Positions 36,307 through 50,800 of a stretch of DNA of 64,000 nt are shown here, in pieces. The DNA comes from Parapristionchus giblindavisi (Eukaryota; Nematoda; Chromadorea; Rhabditida; Diplogasteridae), in the NCBI GenBank assembly GCA_943737045.1, contig CALSFV010000221.1:310001-374000 (forward strand). Direction: 5' to 3'. The translations under genes were made by a program, and so were the position numbers. Under the pieces are notes generated by a model, which saw only the letters and a program-made list of their open reading frames with translations, was not told the DNA's origin and made no database searches. Each line of letters starts with the position of its first letter. The first letter of the stretch is position 1.

Positions 36307-39300
36307 CAGTTCATGTCAAACTGTAATCTTGTGTTGATTCCACAATGCCTAAAGTACAAAAGTAGCTTTCACTCCGATAAGAACAAAAGAATACCTGACA
36401 TGAAAACTTTTCTGCTAGACCCAGCGTGTCATATACCAAACGAAAGAGCAAAAAATTCTGAGTATTTTGCAACGTTCCATGTTGAACAACGGCTGCTCCA
36501 GCCGAATTAACAACATTGAACCATGCATTTTAGGCATTAAAGAATTCGTGACACGCCAATATTTTAGCGAAACTTATCGTGTCATACACCACGTGAACGA
36601 GCAAAAAATTCTGAATAATCTACACTTCAGTTCATGTCAAGCTGTAATCTTGTGTTGATTCCACAATGCCCTAAGTACAAAAGTAGCTTTCACTCTGATA
36701 AGACCAAAAGAATACCTGGCATGAAAAATTTATCTGCTAGACCCAGCGAGTCATATACCAAACGAAAGAGCAAAAAATTCTGAGTATTTTGCAACGTTCC
36801 ATGTTGAACAACGTCTGCTCCAGCCGAATTAACAACATTGAACCATGCATTTTTGGCATTAAAGAATTCGTGACACGCCAATATTTTAGCGAAACTTATC
36901 GTGTCATACACCACGTGAAAGAGCAAAAAATTCTGAATAATCTACACTTCAGTTCATGTCAAGCTGTAATCTTGTGTTGATTCCACAATGCCCTAAGTAC
37001 AAAAGTAGCTTTCACTCTGATAAGACCAAAAGAATACCTGACATGAAAAATTTTCTGCTAGACCCAGCATGTCATATACCAAACGAAAGAGCAAAAAATT
37101 CTGAGTATTTTGCAACGTTCCATGTTGAACAACGGCCGCTCTAGCCGAATTAACAACATTGAACCATGCATTTTTGGCATTAAAGAATTCGTGACACGCC
37201 AATATTTTAGCGAAACTTATCGTGTCATACACCACGTGAAAGAGCAAAAAATTTTGAATAATCTACACTTCAGTTCATGTCAAACTGTAATCTTGTGTTG
37301 ATTCCACAATGCCCAAAGTACAAAAGTAGCTTTCACTCCGATAAGAACAAAAGAATACCTGGCATGAAAAATTTATCTGCTAGACCCAGCGTGTCATATA
37401 CCAAACGAAAGAGCAAAAAATTCTGAGTATTTTGCAACGTTCCATGTTGAACAACGGCTGCTCCAGCCGAATTAACAACATTGAACCATGCATTTTTGGC
37501 ATTAAAGAATTCGTGACACGCCAATATTTTAGCGAAACTTATCGTGTCATACACCACGTGAAAGAGCAAAAAATTCTGAATAATTTACACTTCAGTTCAT
37601 GTCAAACTGTAATCTTGTGTTGATTCCACAATGCCTAAAGTACAAAAGTAGCTTTCACTCCGATAAGAACAAAAGAATACCTGACATGAAAAATTTTCTG
37701 CTAGACCCAGCATGTCATATACCAAACGAAAGAGCAAAAAATTCTGAGTATTTTGCAACGTTCCATGTTGAACAACGGCCGCTCTAGCCGAATTAACAAC
37801 ATTGAACCATGCATTTTTGGCATTAAAGAATTCGTGACACGCCAATATTTTAGCGAAACTTATCGTGTCATACACCACGTGAAAGAGCAAAAAATTTTGA
37901 ATAATCTACACTTCAGTTCATGTCAAACTGTAATCTTGTGTTGATTCCACAATGCCCAAAGTACAAAAGTAGCTTTCACTCCGATAAGAACAAAAGAATA
38001 CCTGGCATGAAAAATTTATCTGCTAGACCCAGCGTGTCATATACCAAACGAAAGAACAAAAAATTCTGAGTATTTTGCAACGTTCCATGTTGAACAACGG
38101 CTGCTCCAGCCGAATTAACAACATTGAACCATGCATTTTTGGCATTAAAGAATTCGTGACACGCCAATATTTTAGCGAAACTTATCGTGTCATACACCAC
38201 GTGAAAGAGCAAAAAATTTTGAATAATCTACACTTCAGTTCATGTCAAACTGTAATCTTGTGTTGATTCCACAATGCCTAAAGTACAAAAGTAGCTTTCA
38301 CTCCGATAAGAACAAAAGAATACCTGACATGAAAACTTTTCTGCTAGACCCAGCGTGTCATATACCAAACGAAAGAGCAAAAAATTCTGAGTATTTTGCA
38401 ACGTTCCATGTTGAACAACGGCTGCTCCAGCCGAATTAACAACATCGAACCATGCATTTTTGGCATTAAAGAATTCGTGACACGCCAATATTTTAGCGAA
38501 ACTTATCGTGTCATACACCACGTGAAAGAGCAAAAAATTATGAATAATCTACACTTCAGTTCATGTCAAACTGTAATCTTGTGTTGATTCCACAATGCCT
38601 AAAGTACAAAAGTAGCTTTCACTCCGATAAGAACAAAAGAATACCTGACATGAAAACTTTTCTGCTAGACCCAGCGTGTCATATACCAAACGAAAGAGCA
38701 AAAAATTCTGAGTATTTTGCAACGTTCCATGTTGAACAACGGCTGCTCCAGCCGAATTAACAACATTGAACCATGCATTTTTGGCATTAAAGAATTCGTG
38801 ACACGCCAATATTTTAGCGAAACTTATCGTGTCATACACCACGTGAAAGAGCAAAAAATTCTGAATAATTTACACTTCAGTTCATGTCAAACTGTAATCT
38901 TGTGTTGATTCCACAATGCCTAAAGTACAAAAGTAGCTTTCACTCCGATAAGAACAAAAGAATACCTGACATGAAAACTTTTCTGCTAGACCCAGCGTGT
39001 CATATACCAAACGAAAGAGCAAAAAATTCTGAGTATTTTGCAACGTTCCATGTTGAACAACGGCTGCTCCAGCCGAATTAACAACATTGAACCATGCATT
39101 TTAGGCATTAAAGAATTCGTGACACGCCAATATTTTAGCGAAACTTATCGTGTCATACACCACGTGAACGAGCAAAAAATTCTGAATAATCTACACTTCA
39201 GTTCATGTCAAGCTGTAATCTTGTGTTGATTCCACAATGCCCTAAGTACAAAAGTAGCTTTCACTCTGATAAGACCAAAAGAATACCTGACATGAAAAAT

Positions 39301-42300
39301 TTTCTGCTAGACCCAGCATGTCATATACCAAACGAAAGAGCAAAAAATTCTGAGTATTTTGCAACGTTCCATGTTGAACAACGGCCGCTCTAGCCGAATT
39401 AACAACATTGAACCATGCATTTTTGGCATTAAAGAATTCGTGACACGCCAATATTTTAGCGAAACTTATCGTGTCATACACCACGTGAAAGAGCAAAAAA
39501 TTTTGAATAATCTACACTTCAGTTCATGTCAAACTGTAATCTTGTGTTGATTCCACAATGCCCAAAGTACAAAAGTAGCTTTCACTCCGATAAGAACAAA
39601 AGAATACCTGGCATGAAAAATTTATCTGCTAGACCCAGCGTGTCATATACCAAACGAAAGAACAAAAAATTCTGAGTATTTTGCAACGTTCCATGTTGAA
39701 CAACGGCTGCTCCAGCCGAATTAACAACATTGAACCATGCATTTTTGGCATTAAAGAATTCGTGACACGCCAATATTTTAGCGAAACTTATCGTGTCATA
39801 CACCACGTGAAAGAGCAAAAAATTTTGAATAATCTACACTTCAGTTCATGTCAAACTGTAATCTTGTGTTGATTCCACAATGCCTAAAGTACAAAAGTAG
39901 CTTTCACTCTGATAAGACCAAAAGAATACCTGACATGATAAATTTTCTGCTAGACCCAGCGTGTCATATACCAAACGAAAGAGCAAAAAATTCTGAGTAT
40001 TTTGCAACGTTCCATGTTGAACAACGGCCGCTCTAGCCGAATTAACAACATTGAACCATGCATTTTTGGCATTAAAGAATTCGTGACACGCCAATATTTT
40101 AGCGAAACTTATCGTGTCATACACCACGTGAAAGAGCAAAAAATTTTGAATAATCTACACTTCAGTTCATGTCAAACTGTAATCTTGTGTTGATTCCACA
40201 ATGCCCAAAGTACAAAAGTAGCTTTCACTCCGATAAGAACAAAAGAATACCTGGCATGAAAAATTTATCTGCTAGACCCAGCGTGTCATATACCAAACGA
40301 AAGAACAAAAAATTCTGAGTATTTTGCAACGTTCCATGTTGAACAACGGCTGCTCCAGCCGAATTAACAACATTGAACCATGCATTTTTGGCATTAAAGA
40401 ATTCGTGACACGCCAATATTTTAGCGAAACTTATCGTGTCATACACCACGTGAAAGAGCAAAAAATTCTGAATAATTTACACTTCAGTTCATGTCAAACT
40501 GTAATCTTGTGTTGATTCCACAATGCCTAAAGTACAAAAGTAGCTTTCACTCCGATAAGAACAAAAGAATACCTGACATGAAAAATTTTCTGCTAGACCC
40601 AGCATGTCATATACCAAACGAAAGAGCAAAAAATTCTGAGTATTTTGCAACGTTCCATGTTGAACAACGGCCGCTCTAGCCGAATTAACAACATTGAACC
40701 ATGCATTTTTGGCATTAAAGAATTCGTGACACGCCAATATTTTAGCGAAACTTATCGTGTCATACACCACGTGAAAGAGCAAAAAATTTTGAATAATCTA
40801 CACTTCAGTTCATGTCAAACTGTAATCTTGTGTTGATTCCACAATGCCCAAAGTACAAAAGTAGCTTTCACTCCGATAAGAACAAAAGAATACCTGGCAT
40901 GAAAAATTTATCTGCTAGACCCAGCGTGTCATATACCAAACGAAAGAACAAAAAATTCTGAGTATTTTGCAACGTTCCATGTTGAACAACGGCTGCTCCA
41001 GCCGAATTAACAACATTGAACCATGCATTTTTGGCATTAAAGAATTCGTGACACGCCAATATTTTAGCGAAACTTATCGTGTCATACACCACGTGAAAGA
41101 GCAAAAAATTTTGAATAATCTACACTTCAGTTCATGTCAAACTGTAATCTTGTGTTGATTCCACAATGCCTAAAGTACAAAAGTAGCTTTCACTCCGATA
41201 AGAACAAAAGAATACCTGACATGAAAACTTTTCTGCTAGACCCAGCGTGTCATATACCAAACGAAAGAGCAAAAAATTCTGAGTATTTTGCAACGTTCCA
41301 TGTTGAACAACGGCTGCTCCAGCCGAATTAACAACATTGAACCATGCATTTTTGGCATTAAAGAATTCGTGACACGCCAATATTTTAGCGAAACTTATCG
41401 TGTCATACACCACGTGAAAGAGCAAAAAATTCTGAATAATTTACACTTCAGTTCATGTCAAACTGTAATCTTGTGTTGATTCCACAATGCCTAAAGTACA
41501 AAAGTAGCTTTCACTCCGATAAGAACAAAAGAATACCTGACATGAAAACTTTTCTGCTAGACCCAGCGTGTCATATACCAAACGAAAGAGCAAAAAATTC
41601 TGAGTATTTTGCAACGTTCCATGTTGAACAACGGCTGCTCCAGCCGAATTAACAACATTGAACCATGCATTTTAGGCATTAAAGAATTCGTGACACGCCA
41701 ATATTTTAGCGAAACTTATCGTGTCATACACCACGTGAACGAGCAAAAAATTCTGAATAATCTACACTTCAGTTCATGTCAAGCTGTAATCTTGTGTTGA
41801 TTCCACAATGCCCTAAGTACAAAAGTAGCTTTCACTCTGATAAGACCAAAAGAATACCTGACATGAAAAATTTTCTGCTAGACCCAGCATGTCATATACC
41901 AAACGAAAGAGCAAAAAATTCTGAGTATTTTGCAACGTTCCATGTTGAACAACGGCCGCTCTAGCCGAATTAACAACATTGAACCATGCATTTTTGGCAT
42001 TAAAGAATTCGTGACACGCCAATATTTTAGCGAAACTTATCGTGTCATACACCACGTGAAAGAGCAAAAAATTCTGAATAATTTACACTTCAGTTCATGT
42101 CAAACTGTAATCTTGTGTTGATTCCACAATGCCTAAAGTACAAAAGTAGCTTTCACTCCGATAAGAACAAAAGAATACCTGACATGAAAAATTTTCTGCT
42201 AGACCCAGCATGTCATATACCAAACGAAAGAGCAAAAAATTCTGAGTATTTTGCAACGTTCCATGTTGAACAACGGCCGCTCTAGCCGAATTAACAACAT

Positions 42301-45300
42301 TGAACCATGCATTTTTGGCATTAAAGAATTCGTGACACGCCAATATTTTAGCGAAACTTATCGTGTCATACACCACGTGAAAGAGCAAAAAATTTTGAAT
42401 AATCTACACTTCAGTTCATGTCAAACTGTAATCTTGTGTTGATTCCACAATGCCCAAAGTACAAAAGTAGCTTTCACTCCGATAAGAACAAAAGAATACC
42501 TGGCATGAAAAATTTATCTGCTAGACCCAGCGTGTCATATACCAAACGAAAGAACAAAAAATTCTGAGTATTTTGCAACGTTCCATGTTGAACAACGGCT
42601 GCTCCAGCCGAATTAACAACATTGAACCATGCATTTTTGGCATTAAAGAATTCGTGACACGCCAATATTTTAGCGAAACTTATCGTGTCATACACCACGT
42701 GAAAGAGCAAAAAATTTTGAATAATCTACACTTCAGTTCATGTCAAACTGTAATCTTGTGTTGATTCCACAATGCCTAAAGTACAAAAGTAGCTTTCACT
42801 CTGATAAGACCAAAAGAATACCTGACATGATAAATTTTCTGCTAGACCCAGCGTGTCATATACCAAACGAAAGAGCAAAAAATTCTGAGTATTTTGCAAC
42901 GTTCCATGTTGAACAACGGCCGCTCTAGCCGAATTAACAACATTGAACCATGCATTTTTGGCATTAAAGAATTCGTGACACGCCAATATTTTAGCGAAAC
43001 TTATCGTGTCATACACCACGTGAAAGAGCAAAAAATTTTGAATAATCTACACTTCAGTTCATGTCAAACTGTAATCTTGTGTTGATTCCACAATGCCCAA
43101 AGTACAAAAGTAGCTTTCACTCCGATAAGAACAAAAGAATACCTGGCATGAAAAATTTATCTGCTAGACCCAGCGTGTCATATACCAAACGAAAGAACAA
43201 AAAATTCTGAGTATTTTGCAACGTTCCATGTTGAACAACGGCTGCTCCAGCCGAATTAACAACATTGAACCATGCATTTTTGGCATTAAAGAATTCGTGA
43301 CACGCCAATATTTTAGCGAAACTTATCGTGTCATACACCACGTGAAAGAGCAAAAAATTTTGAATAATCTACACTTCAGTTCATGTCAAACTGTAATCTT
43401 GTGTTGATTCCACAATGCCTAAAGTACAAAAGTAGCTTTCACTCCGATAAGAACAAAAGAATACCTGACATGAAAACTTTTCTGCTAGACCCAGCGTGTC
43501 ATATACCAAACGAAAGAGCAAAAAATTCTGAGTATTTTGCAACGTTCCATGTTGAACAACGGCTGCTCCAGCCGAATTAACAACATCGAACCATGCATTT
43601 TTGGCATTAAAGAATTCGTGACACGCCAATATTTTAGCGAAACTTATCGTGTCATACACCACGTGAAAGAGCAAAAAATTATGAATAATCTACACTTCAG
43701 TTCATGTCAAACTGTAATCTTGTGTTGATTCCACAATGCCTAAAGTACAAAAGTAGCTTTCACTCCGATAAGAACAAAAGAATACCTGACATGAAAACTT
43801 TTCTGCTAGACCCAGCGTGTCATATACCAAACGAAAGAGCAAAAAATTCTGAGTATTTTGCAACGTTCCATGTTGAACAACGGCTGCTCCAGCCGAATTA
43901 ACAACATTGAACCATGCATTTTTGGCATTAAAGAATTCGTGACACGCCAATATTTTAGCGAAACTTATCGTGTCATACACCACGTGAAAGAGCAAAAAAT
44001 TCTGAATAATTTACACTTCAGTTCATGTCAAACTGTAATCTTGTGTTGATTCCACAATGCCTAAAGTACAAAAGTAGCTTTCACTCCGATAAGAACAAAA
44101 GAATACCTGACATGAAAAATTTTCTGCTAGACCCAGCATGTCATATACCAAACGAAAGAGCAAAAAATTCTGAGTATTTTGCAACGTTCCATGTTGAACA
44201 ACGGCCGCTCTAGCCGAATTAACAACATTGAACCATGCATTTTTGGCATTAAAGAATTCGTGACACGCCAATATTTTAGCGAAACTTATCGTGTCATACA
44301 CCACGTGAAAGAGCAAAAAATTTTGAATAATCTACACTTCAGTTCATGTCAAACTGTAATCTTGTGTTGATTCCACAATGCCCAAAGTACAAAAGTAGCT
44401 TTCACTCCGATAAGAACAAAAGAATACCTGGCATGAAAAATTTATCTGCTAGACCCAGCGTGTCATATACCAAACGAAAGAACAAAAAATTCTGAGTATT
44501 TTGCAACGTTCCATGTTGAACAACGGCTGCTCCAGCCGAATTAACAACATTGAACCATGCATTTTTGGCATTAAAGAATTCGTGACACGCCAATATTTTA
44601 GCGAAACTTATCGTGTCATACACCACGTGAAAGAGCAAAAAATTTTGAATAATCTACACTTCAGTTCATGTCAAACTGTAATCTTGTGTTGATTCCACAA
44701 TGCCTAAAGTACAAAAGTAGCTTTCACTCCGATAAGAACAAAAGAATACCTGACATGAAAACTTTTCTGCTAGACCCAGCGTGTCATATACCAAACGAAA
44801 GAGCAAAAAATTCTGAGTATTTTGCAACGTTCCATGTTGAACAACGGCTGCTCCAGCCGAATTAACAACATCGAACCATGCATTTTTGGCATTAAAGAAT
44901 TCGTGACACGCCAATATTTTAGCGAAACTTATCGTGTCATACACCACGTGAAAGAGCAAAAAATTATGAATAATCTACACTTCAGTTCATGTCAAACTGT
45001 AATCTTGTGTTGATTCCACAATGCCTAAAGTACAAAAGTAGCTTTCACTCCGATAAGAACAAAAGAATACCTGACATGAAAACTTTTCTGCTAGACCCAG
45101 CGTGTCATATACCAAACGAAAGAGCAAAAAATTCTGAGTATTTTGCAACGTTCCATGTTGAACAACGGCTGCTCCAGCCGAATTAACAACATTGAACCAT
45201 GCATTTTTGGCATTAAAGAATTCGTGACACGCCAATATTTTAGCGAAACTTATCGTGTCATACACCACGTGAAAGAGCAAAAAATTCTGAATAATTTACA

Positions 45301-47873
45301 CTTCAGTTCATGTCAAACTGTAATCTTGTGTTGATTCCACAATGCCTAAAGTACAAAAGTAGCTTTCACTCCGATAAGAACAAAAGAATACCTGACATGA
45401 AAACTTTTCTGCTAGACCCAGCGTGTCATATACCAAACGAAAGAGCAAAAAATTCTGAGTATTTTGCAACGTTCCATGTTGAACAACGGCTGCTCCAGCC
45501 GAATTAACAACATTGAACCATGCATTTTAGGCATTAAAGAATTCGTGACACGCCAATATTTTAGCGAAACTTATCGTGTCATACACCACGTGAACGAGCA
45601 AAAAATTCTGAATAATCTACACTTCAGTTCATGTCAAGCTGTAATCTTGTGTTGATTCCACAATGCCCTAAGTACAAAAGTAGCTTTCACTCTGATAAGA
45701 CCAAAAGAATACCTGACATGAAAAATTTTCTGCTAGACCCAGCATGTCATATACCAAACGAAAGAGCAAAAAATTCTGAGTATTTTGCAACGTTCCATGT
45801 TGAACAACGGCCGCTCTAGCCGAATTAACAACATTGAACCATGCATTTTTGGCATTAAAGAATTCGTGACACGCCAATATTTTAGCGAAACTTATCGTGT
45901 CATACACCACGTGAAAGAGCAAAAAATTTTGAATAATCTACACTTCAGTTCATGTCAAACTGTAATCTTGTGTTGATTCCACAATGCCCAAAGTACAAAA
46001 GTAGCTTTCACTCCGATAAGAACAAAAGAATACCTGGCATGAAAAATTTATCTGCTAGACCCAGCGTGTCATATACCAAACGAAAGAACAAAAAATTCTG
46101 AGTATTTTGCAACGTTCCATGTTGAACAACGGCTGCTCCAGCCGAATTAACAACATTGAACCATGCATTTTTGGCATTAAAGAATTCGTGACACGCCAAT
46201 ATTTTAGCGAAACTTATCGTGTCATACACCACGTGAAAGAGCAAAAAATTTTGAATAATCTACACTTCAGTTCATGTCAAACTGTAATCTTGTGTTGATT
46301 CCACAATGCCTAAAGTACAAAAGTAGCTTTCACTCCGATAAGAACAAAAGAATACCTGACATGAAAACTTTTCTGCTAGACCCAGCGTGTCATATACCAA
46401 ACGAAAGAGCAAAAAATTCTGAGTATTTTGCAACGTTCCATGTTGAACAACGGCTGCTCCAGCCGAATTAACAACATCGAACCATGCATTTTTGGCATTA
46501 AAGAATTCGTGACACGCCAATATTTTAGCGAAACTTATCGTGTCATACACCACGTGAAAGAGCAAAAAATTATGAATAATCTACACTTCAGTTCATGTCA
46601 AACTGTAATCTTGTGTTGATTCCACAATGCCTAAAGTACAAAAGTAGCTTTCACTCCGATAAGAACAAAAGAATACCTGACATGAAAACTTTTCTGCTAG
46701 ACCCAGCGTGTCATATACCAAACGAAAGAGCAAAAAATTCTGAGTATTTTGCAACGTTCCATGTTGAACAACGGCTGCTCCAGCCGAATTAACAACATTG
46801 AACCATGCATTTTTGGCATTAAAGAATTCGTGACACGCCAATATTTTAGCGAAACTTATCGTGTCATACACCACGTGAAAGAGCAAAAAATTCTGAATAA
46901 TTTACACTTCAGTTCATGTCAAACTGTAATCTTGTGTTGATTCCACAATGCCTAAAGTACAAAAGTAGCTTTCACTCCGATAAGAACAAAAGAATACCTG
47001 ACATGAAAACTTTTCTGCTAGACCCAGCGTGTCATATACCAAACGAAAGAGCAAAAAATTCTGAGTATTTTGCAACGTTCCATGTTGAACAACGGCTGCT
47101 CCAGCCGAATTAACAACATTGAACCATGCATTTTTGGCATTAAAGAATTCGTGACACGCCAATATTTTAGCGAAACTTATCGTGTCATACACCACGTGAA
47201 AGAGCAAAAAATTCTGAATAATCTACACTTCAGTTCATGTCAAGCTGTAATCTTGTGTTGATTCCACAATGCCCTAAGTACAAAAGTAGCTTTCACTCTG
47301 ATAAGACCAAAAGAATACCTGACATGAAAAATTTTCTGCTAGACCCAGCATGTCATATACCAAACGAAAGAGCAAAAAATTCTGAGTATTTTGCAACGTT
47401 CCATGTTGAACAACGGCCGCTCTAGCCGAATTAACAACATTGAACCATGCATTTTTGGCATTAAAGAATTCGTGACACGCCAATATTTTAGCGAAACTTA
47501 TCGTGTCATACACCACGTGAAAGAGCAAAAAATTTTGAATAATCTACACTTCAGTTCATGTCAAACTGTAATCTTGTGTTGATTCCACAATGCCCAAAGT
47601 ACAAAAGTAGCTTTCACTCCGATAAGAACAAAAGAATACCTGGCATGAAAAATTTATCTGCTAGACCCAGCGTGTCATATACCAAACGAAAGAACAAAAA
47701 ATTCTGAGTATTTTGCAACGTTCCATGTTGAACAACGGCTGCTCCAGCCGAATTAACAACATTGAACCATGCATTTTTGGCATTAAAGAATTCGTGACAC
47801 GCCAATATTTTAGCGAAACTTATCGTGTCATACACCACGTGAAAGAGCAAAAAATTTTGAATAATCTACACTT

Positions 47874-50800
47874 CAGTTCATGTCAAACTGTAATCTTGTG
47901 TTGATTCCACAATGCCTAAAGTACAAAAGTAGCTTTCACTCTGATAAGACCAAAAGAATACCTGACATGATAAATTTTCTGCTAGACCCAGCGTGTCATA
48001 TACCAAACGAAAGAGCAAAAAATTCTGAGTATTTTGCAACGTTCCATGTTGAACAACGGCTGCTCCAGCCGAATTAACAACATTGAACCATGCATTTTTG
48101 GCATTAAAGAATTCGTGACACGCCAATATTTTAGCGAAACTTATCGTGTCATACACCACGTGAAAGAGCAAAAAATTCTGAATAATTTACACTTCAGTTC
48201 ATGTCAAACTGTAATCTTGTGTTGATTCCACAATGCCTAAAGTACAAAAGTAGCTTTCACTCCGATAAGAACAAAAGAATACCTGACATGAAAACTTTTC
48301 TGCTAGACCCAGCGTGTCATATACCAAACGAAAGAGCAAAAAATTCTGAGTATTTTGCAACGTTCCATGTTGAACAACGGCTGCTCCAGCCGAATTAACA
48401 ACATTGAACCATGCATTTTAGGCATTAAAGAATTCGTGACACGCCAATATTTTAGCGAAACTTATCGTGTCATACACCACGTGAACGAGCAAAAAATTCT
48501 GAATAATCTACACTTCAGTTCATGTCAAGCTGTAATCTTGTGTTGATTCCACAATGCCCTAAGTACAAAAGTAGCTTTCACTCTGATAAGACCAAAAGAA
48601 TACCTGACATGAAAAATTTTCTGCTAGACCCAGCATGTCATATACCAAACGAAAGAGCAAAAAATTCTGAGTATTTTGCAACGTTCCATGTTGAACAACG
48701 GCCGCTCTAGCCGAATTAACAACATTGAACCATGCATTTTTGGCATTAAAGAATTCGTGACACGCCAATATTTTAGCGAAACTTATCGTGTCATACACCA
48801 CGTGAAAGAGCAAAAAATTTTGAATAATCTACACTTCAGTTCATGTCAAACTGTAATCTTGTGTTGATTCCACAATGCCCAAAGTACAAAAGTAGCTTTC
48901 ACTCCGATAAGAACAAAAGAATACCTGGCATGAAAAATTTATCTGCTAGACCCAGCGTGTCATATACCAAACGAAAGAACAAAAAATTCTGAGTATTTTG
49001 CAACGTTCCATGTTGAACAACGGCTGCTCCAGCCGAATTAACAACATTGAACCATGCATTTTTGGCATTAAAGAATTCGTGACACGCCAATATTTTAGCG
49101 AAACTTATCGTGTCATACACCACGTGAAAGAGCAAAAAATTTTGAATAATCTACACTTCAGTTCATGTCAAACTGTAATCTTGTGTTGATTCCACAATGC
49201 CTAAAGTACAAAAGTAGCTTTCACTCCGATAAGAACAAAAGAATACCTGACATGAAAACTTTTCTGCTAGACCCAGCGTGTCATATACCAAACGAAAGAG
49301 CAAAAAATTCTGAGTATTTTGCAACGTTCCATGTTGAACAACGGCTGCTCCAGCCGAATTAACAACATCGAACCATGCATTTTTGGCATTAAAGAATTCG
49401 TGACACGCCAATATTTTAGCGAAACTTATCGTGTCATACACCACGTGAAAGAGCAAAAAATTTTGAATAATCTACACTTCAGTTCATGTCAAACTGTAAT
49501 CTTGTGTTGATTCCACAATGCCTAAAGTACAAAAGTAGCTTTCACTCCGATAAGAACAAAAGAATACCTGACATGAAAACTTTTCTGCTAGACCCAGCGT
49601 GTCATATACCAAACGAAAGAGCAAAAAATTCTGAGTATTTTGCAACGTTCCATGTTGAACAACGGCTGCTCCAGCCGAATTAACAACATTGAACCATGCA
49701 TTTTTGGCATTAAAGAATTCGTGACACGCCAATATTTTAGCGAAACTTATCGTGTCATACACCACGTGAAAGAGCAAAAAATTCTGAATAATTTACACTT
49801 CAGTTCATGTCAAACTGTAATCTTGTGTTGATTCCACAATGCCTAAAGTACAAAAGTAGCTTTCACTCCGATAAGAACAAAAGAATACCTGACATGAAAA
49901 CTTTTCTGCTAGACCCAGCGTGTCATATACCAAACGAAAGAGCAAAAAATTCTGAGTATTTTGCAACGTTCCATGTTGAACAACGGCTGCTCCAGCCGAA
50001 TTAACAACATTGAACCATGCATTTTTGGCATTAAAGAATTCGTGACACGCCAATATTTTAGCGAAACTTATCGTGTCATACACCACGTGAAAGAGCAAAA
50101 AATTCTGAATAATCTACACTTCAGTTCATGTCAAGCTGTAATCTTGTGTTGATTCCACAATGCCCTAAGTACAAAAGTAGCTTTCACTCTGATAAGACCA
50201 AAAGAATACCTGACATGAAAAATTTTCTGCTAGACCCAGCATGTCATATACCAAACGAAAGAGCAAAAAATTCTGAGTATTTTGCAACGTTCCATGTTGA
50301 ACAACGGCCGCTCTAGCCGAATTAACAACATTGAACCATGCATTTTTGGCATTAAAGAATTCGTGACACGCCAATATTTTAGCGAAACTTATCGTGTCAT
50401 ACACCACGTGAAAGAGCAAAAAATTTTGAATAATCTACACTTCAGTTCATGTCAAACTGTAATCTTGTGTTGATTCCACAATGCCCAAAGTACAAAAGTA
50501 GCTTTCACTCCGATAAGAACAAAAGAATACCTGGCATGAAAAATTTATCTGCTAGACCCAGCGTGTCATATACCAAACGAAAGAACAAAAAATTCTGAGT
50601 ATTTTGCAACGTTCCATGTTGAACAACGGCTGCTCCAGCCGAATTAACAACATTGAACCATGCATTTTTGGCATTAAAGAATTCGTGACACGCCAATATT
50701 TTAGCGAAACTTATCGTGTCATACACCACGTGAAAGAGCAAAAAATTTTGAATAATCTACACTTCAGTTCATGTCAAACTGTAATCTTGTGTTGATTCCA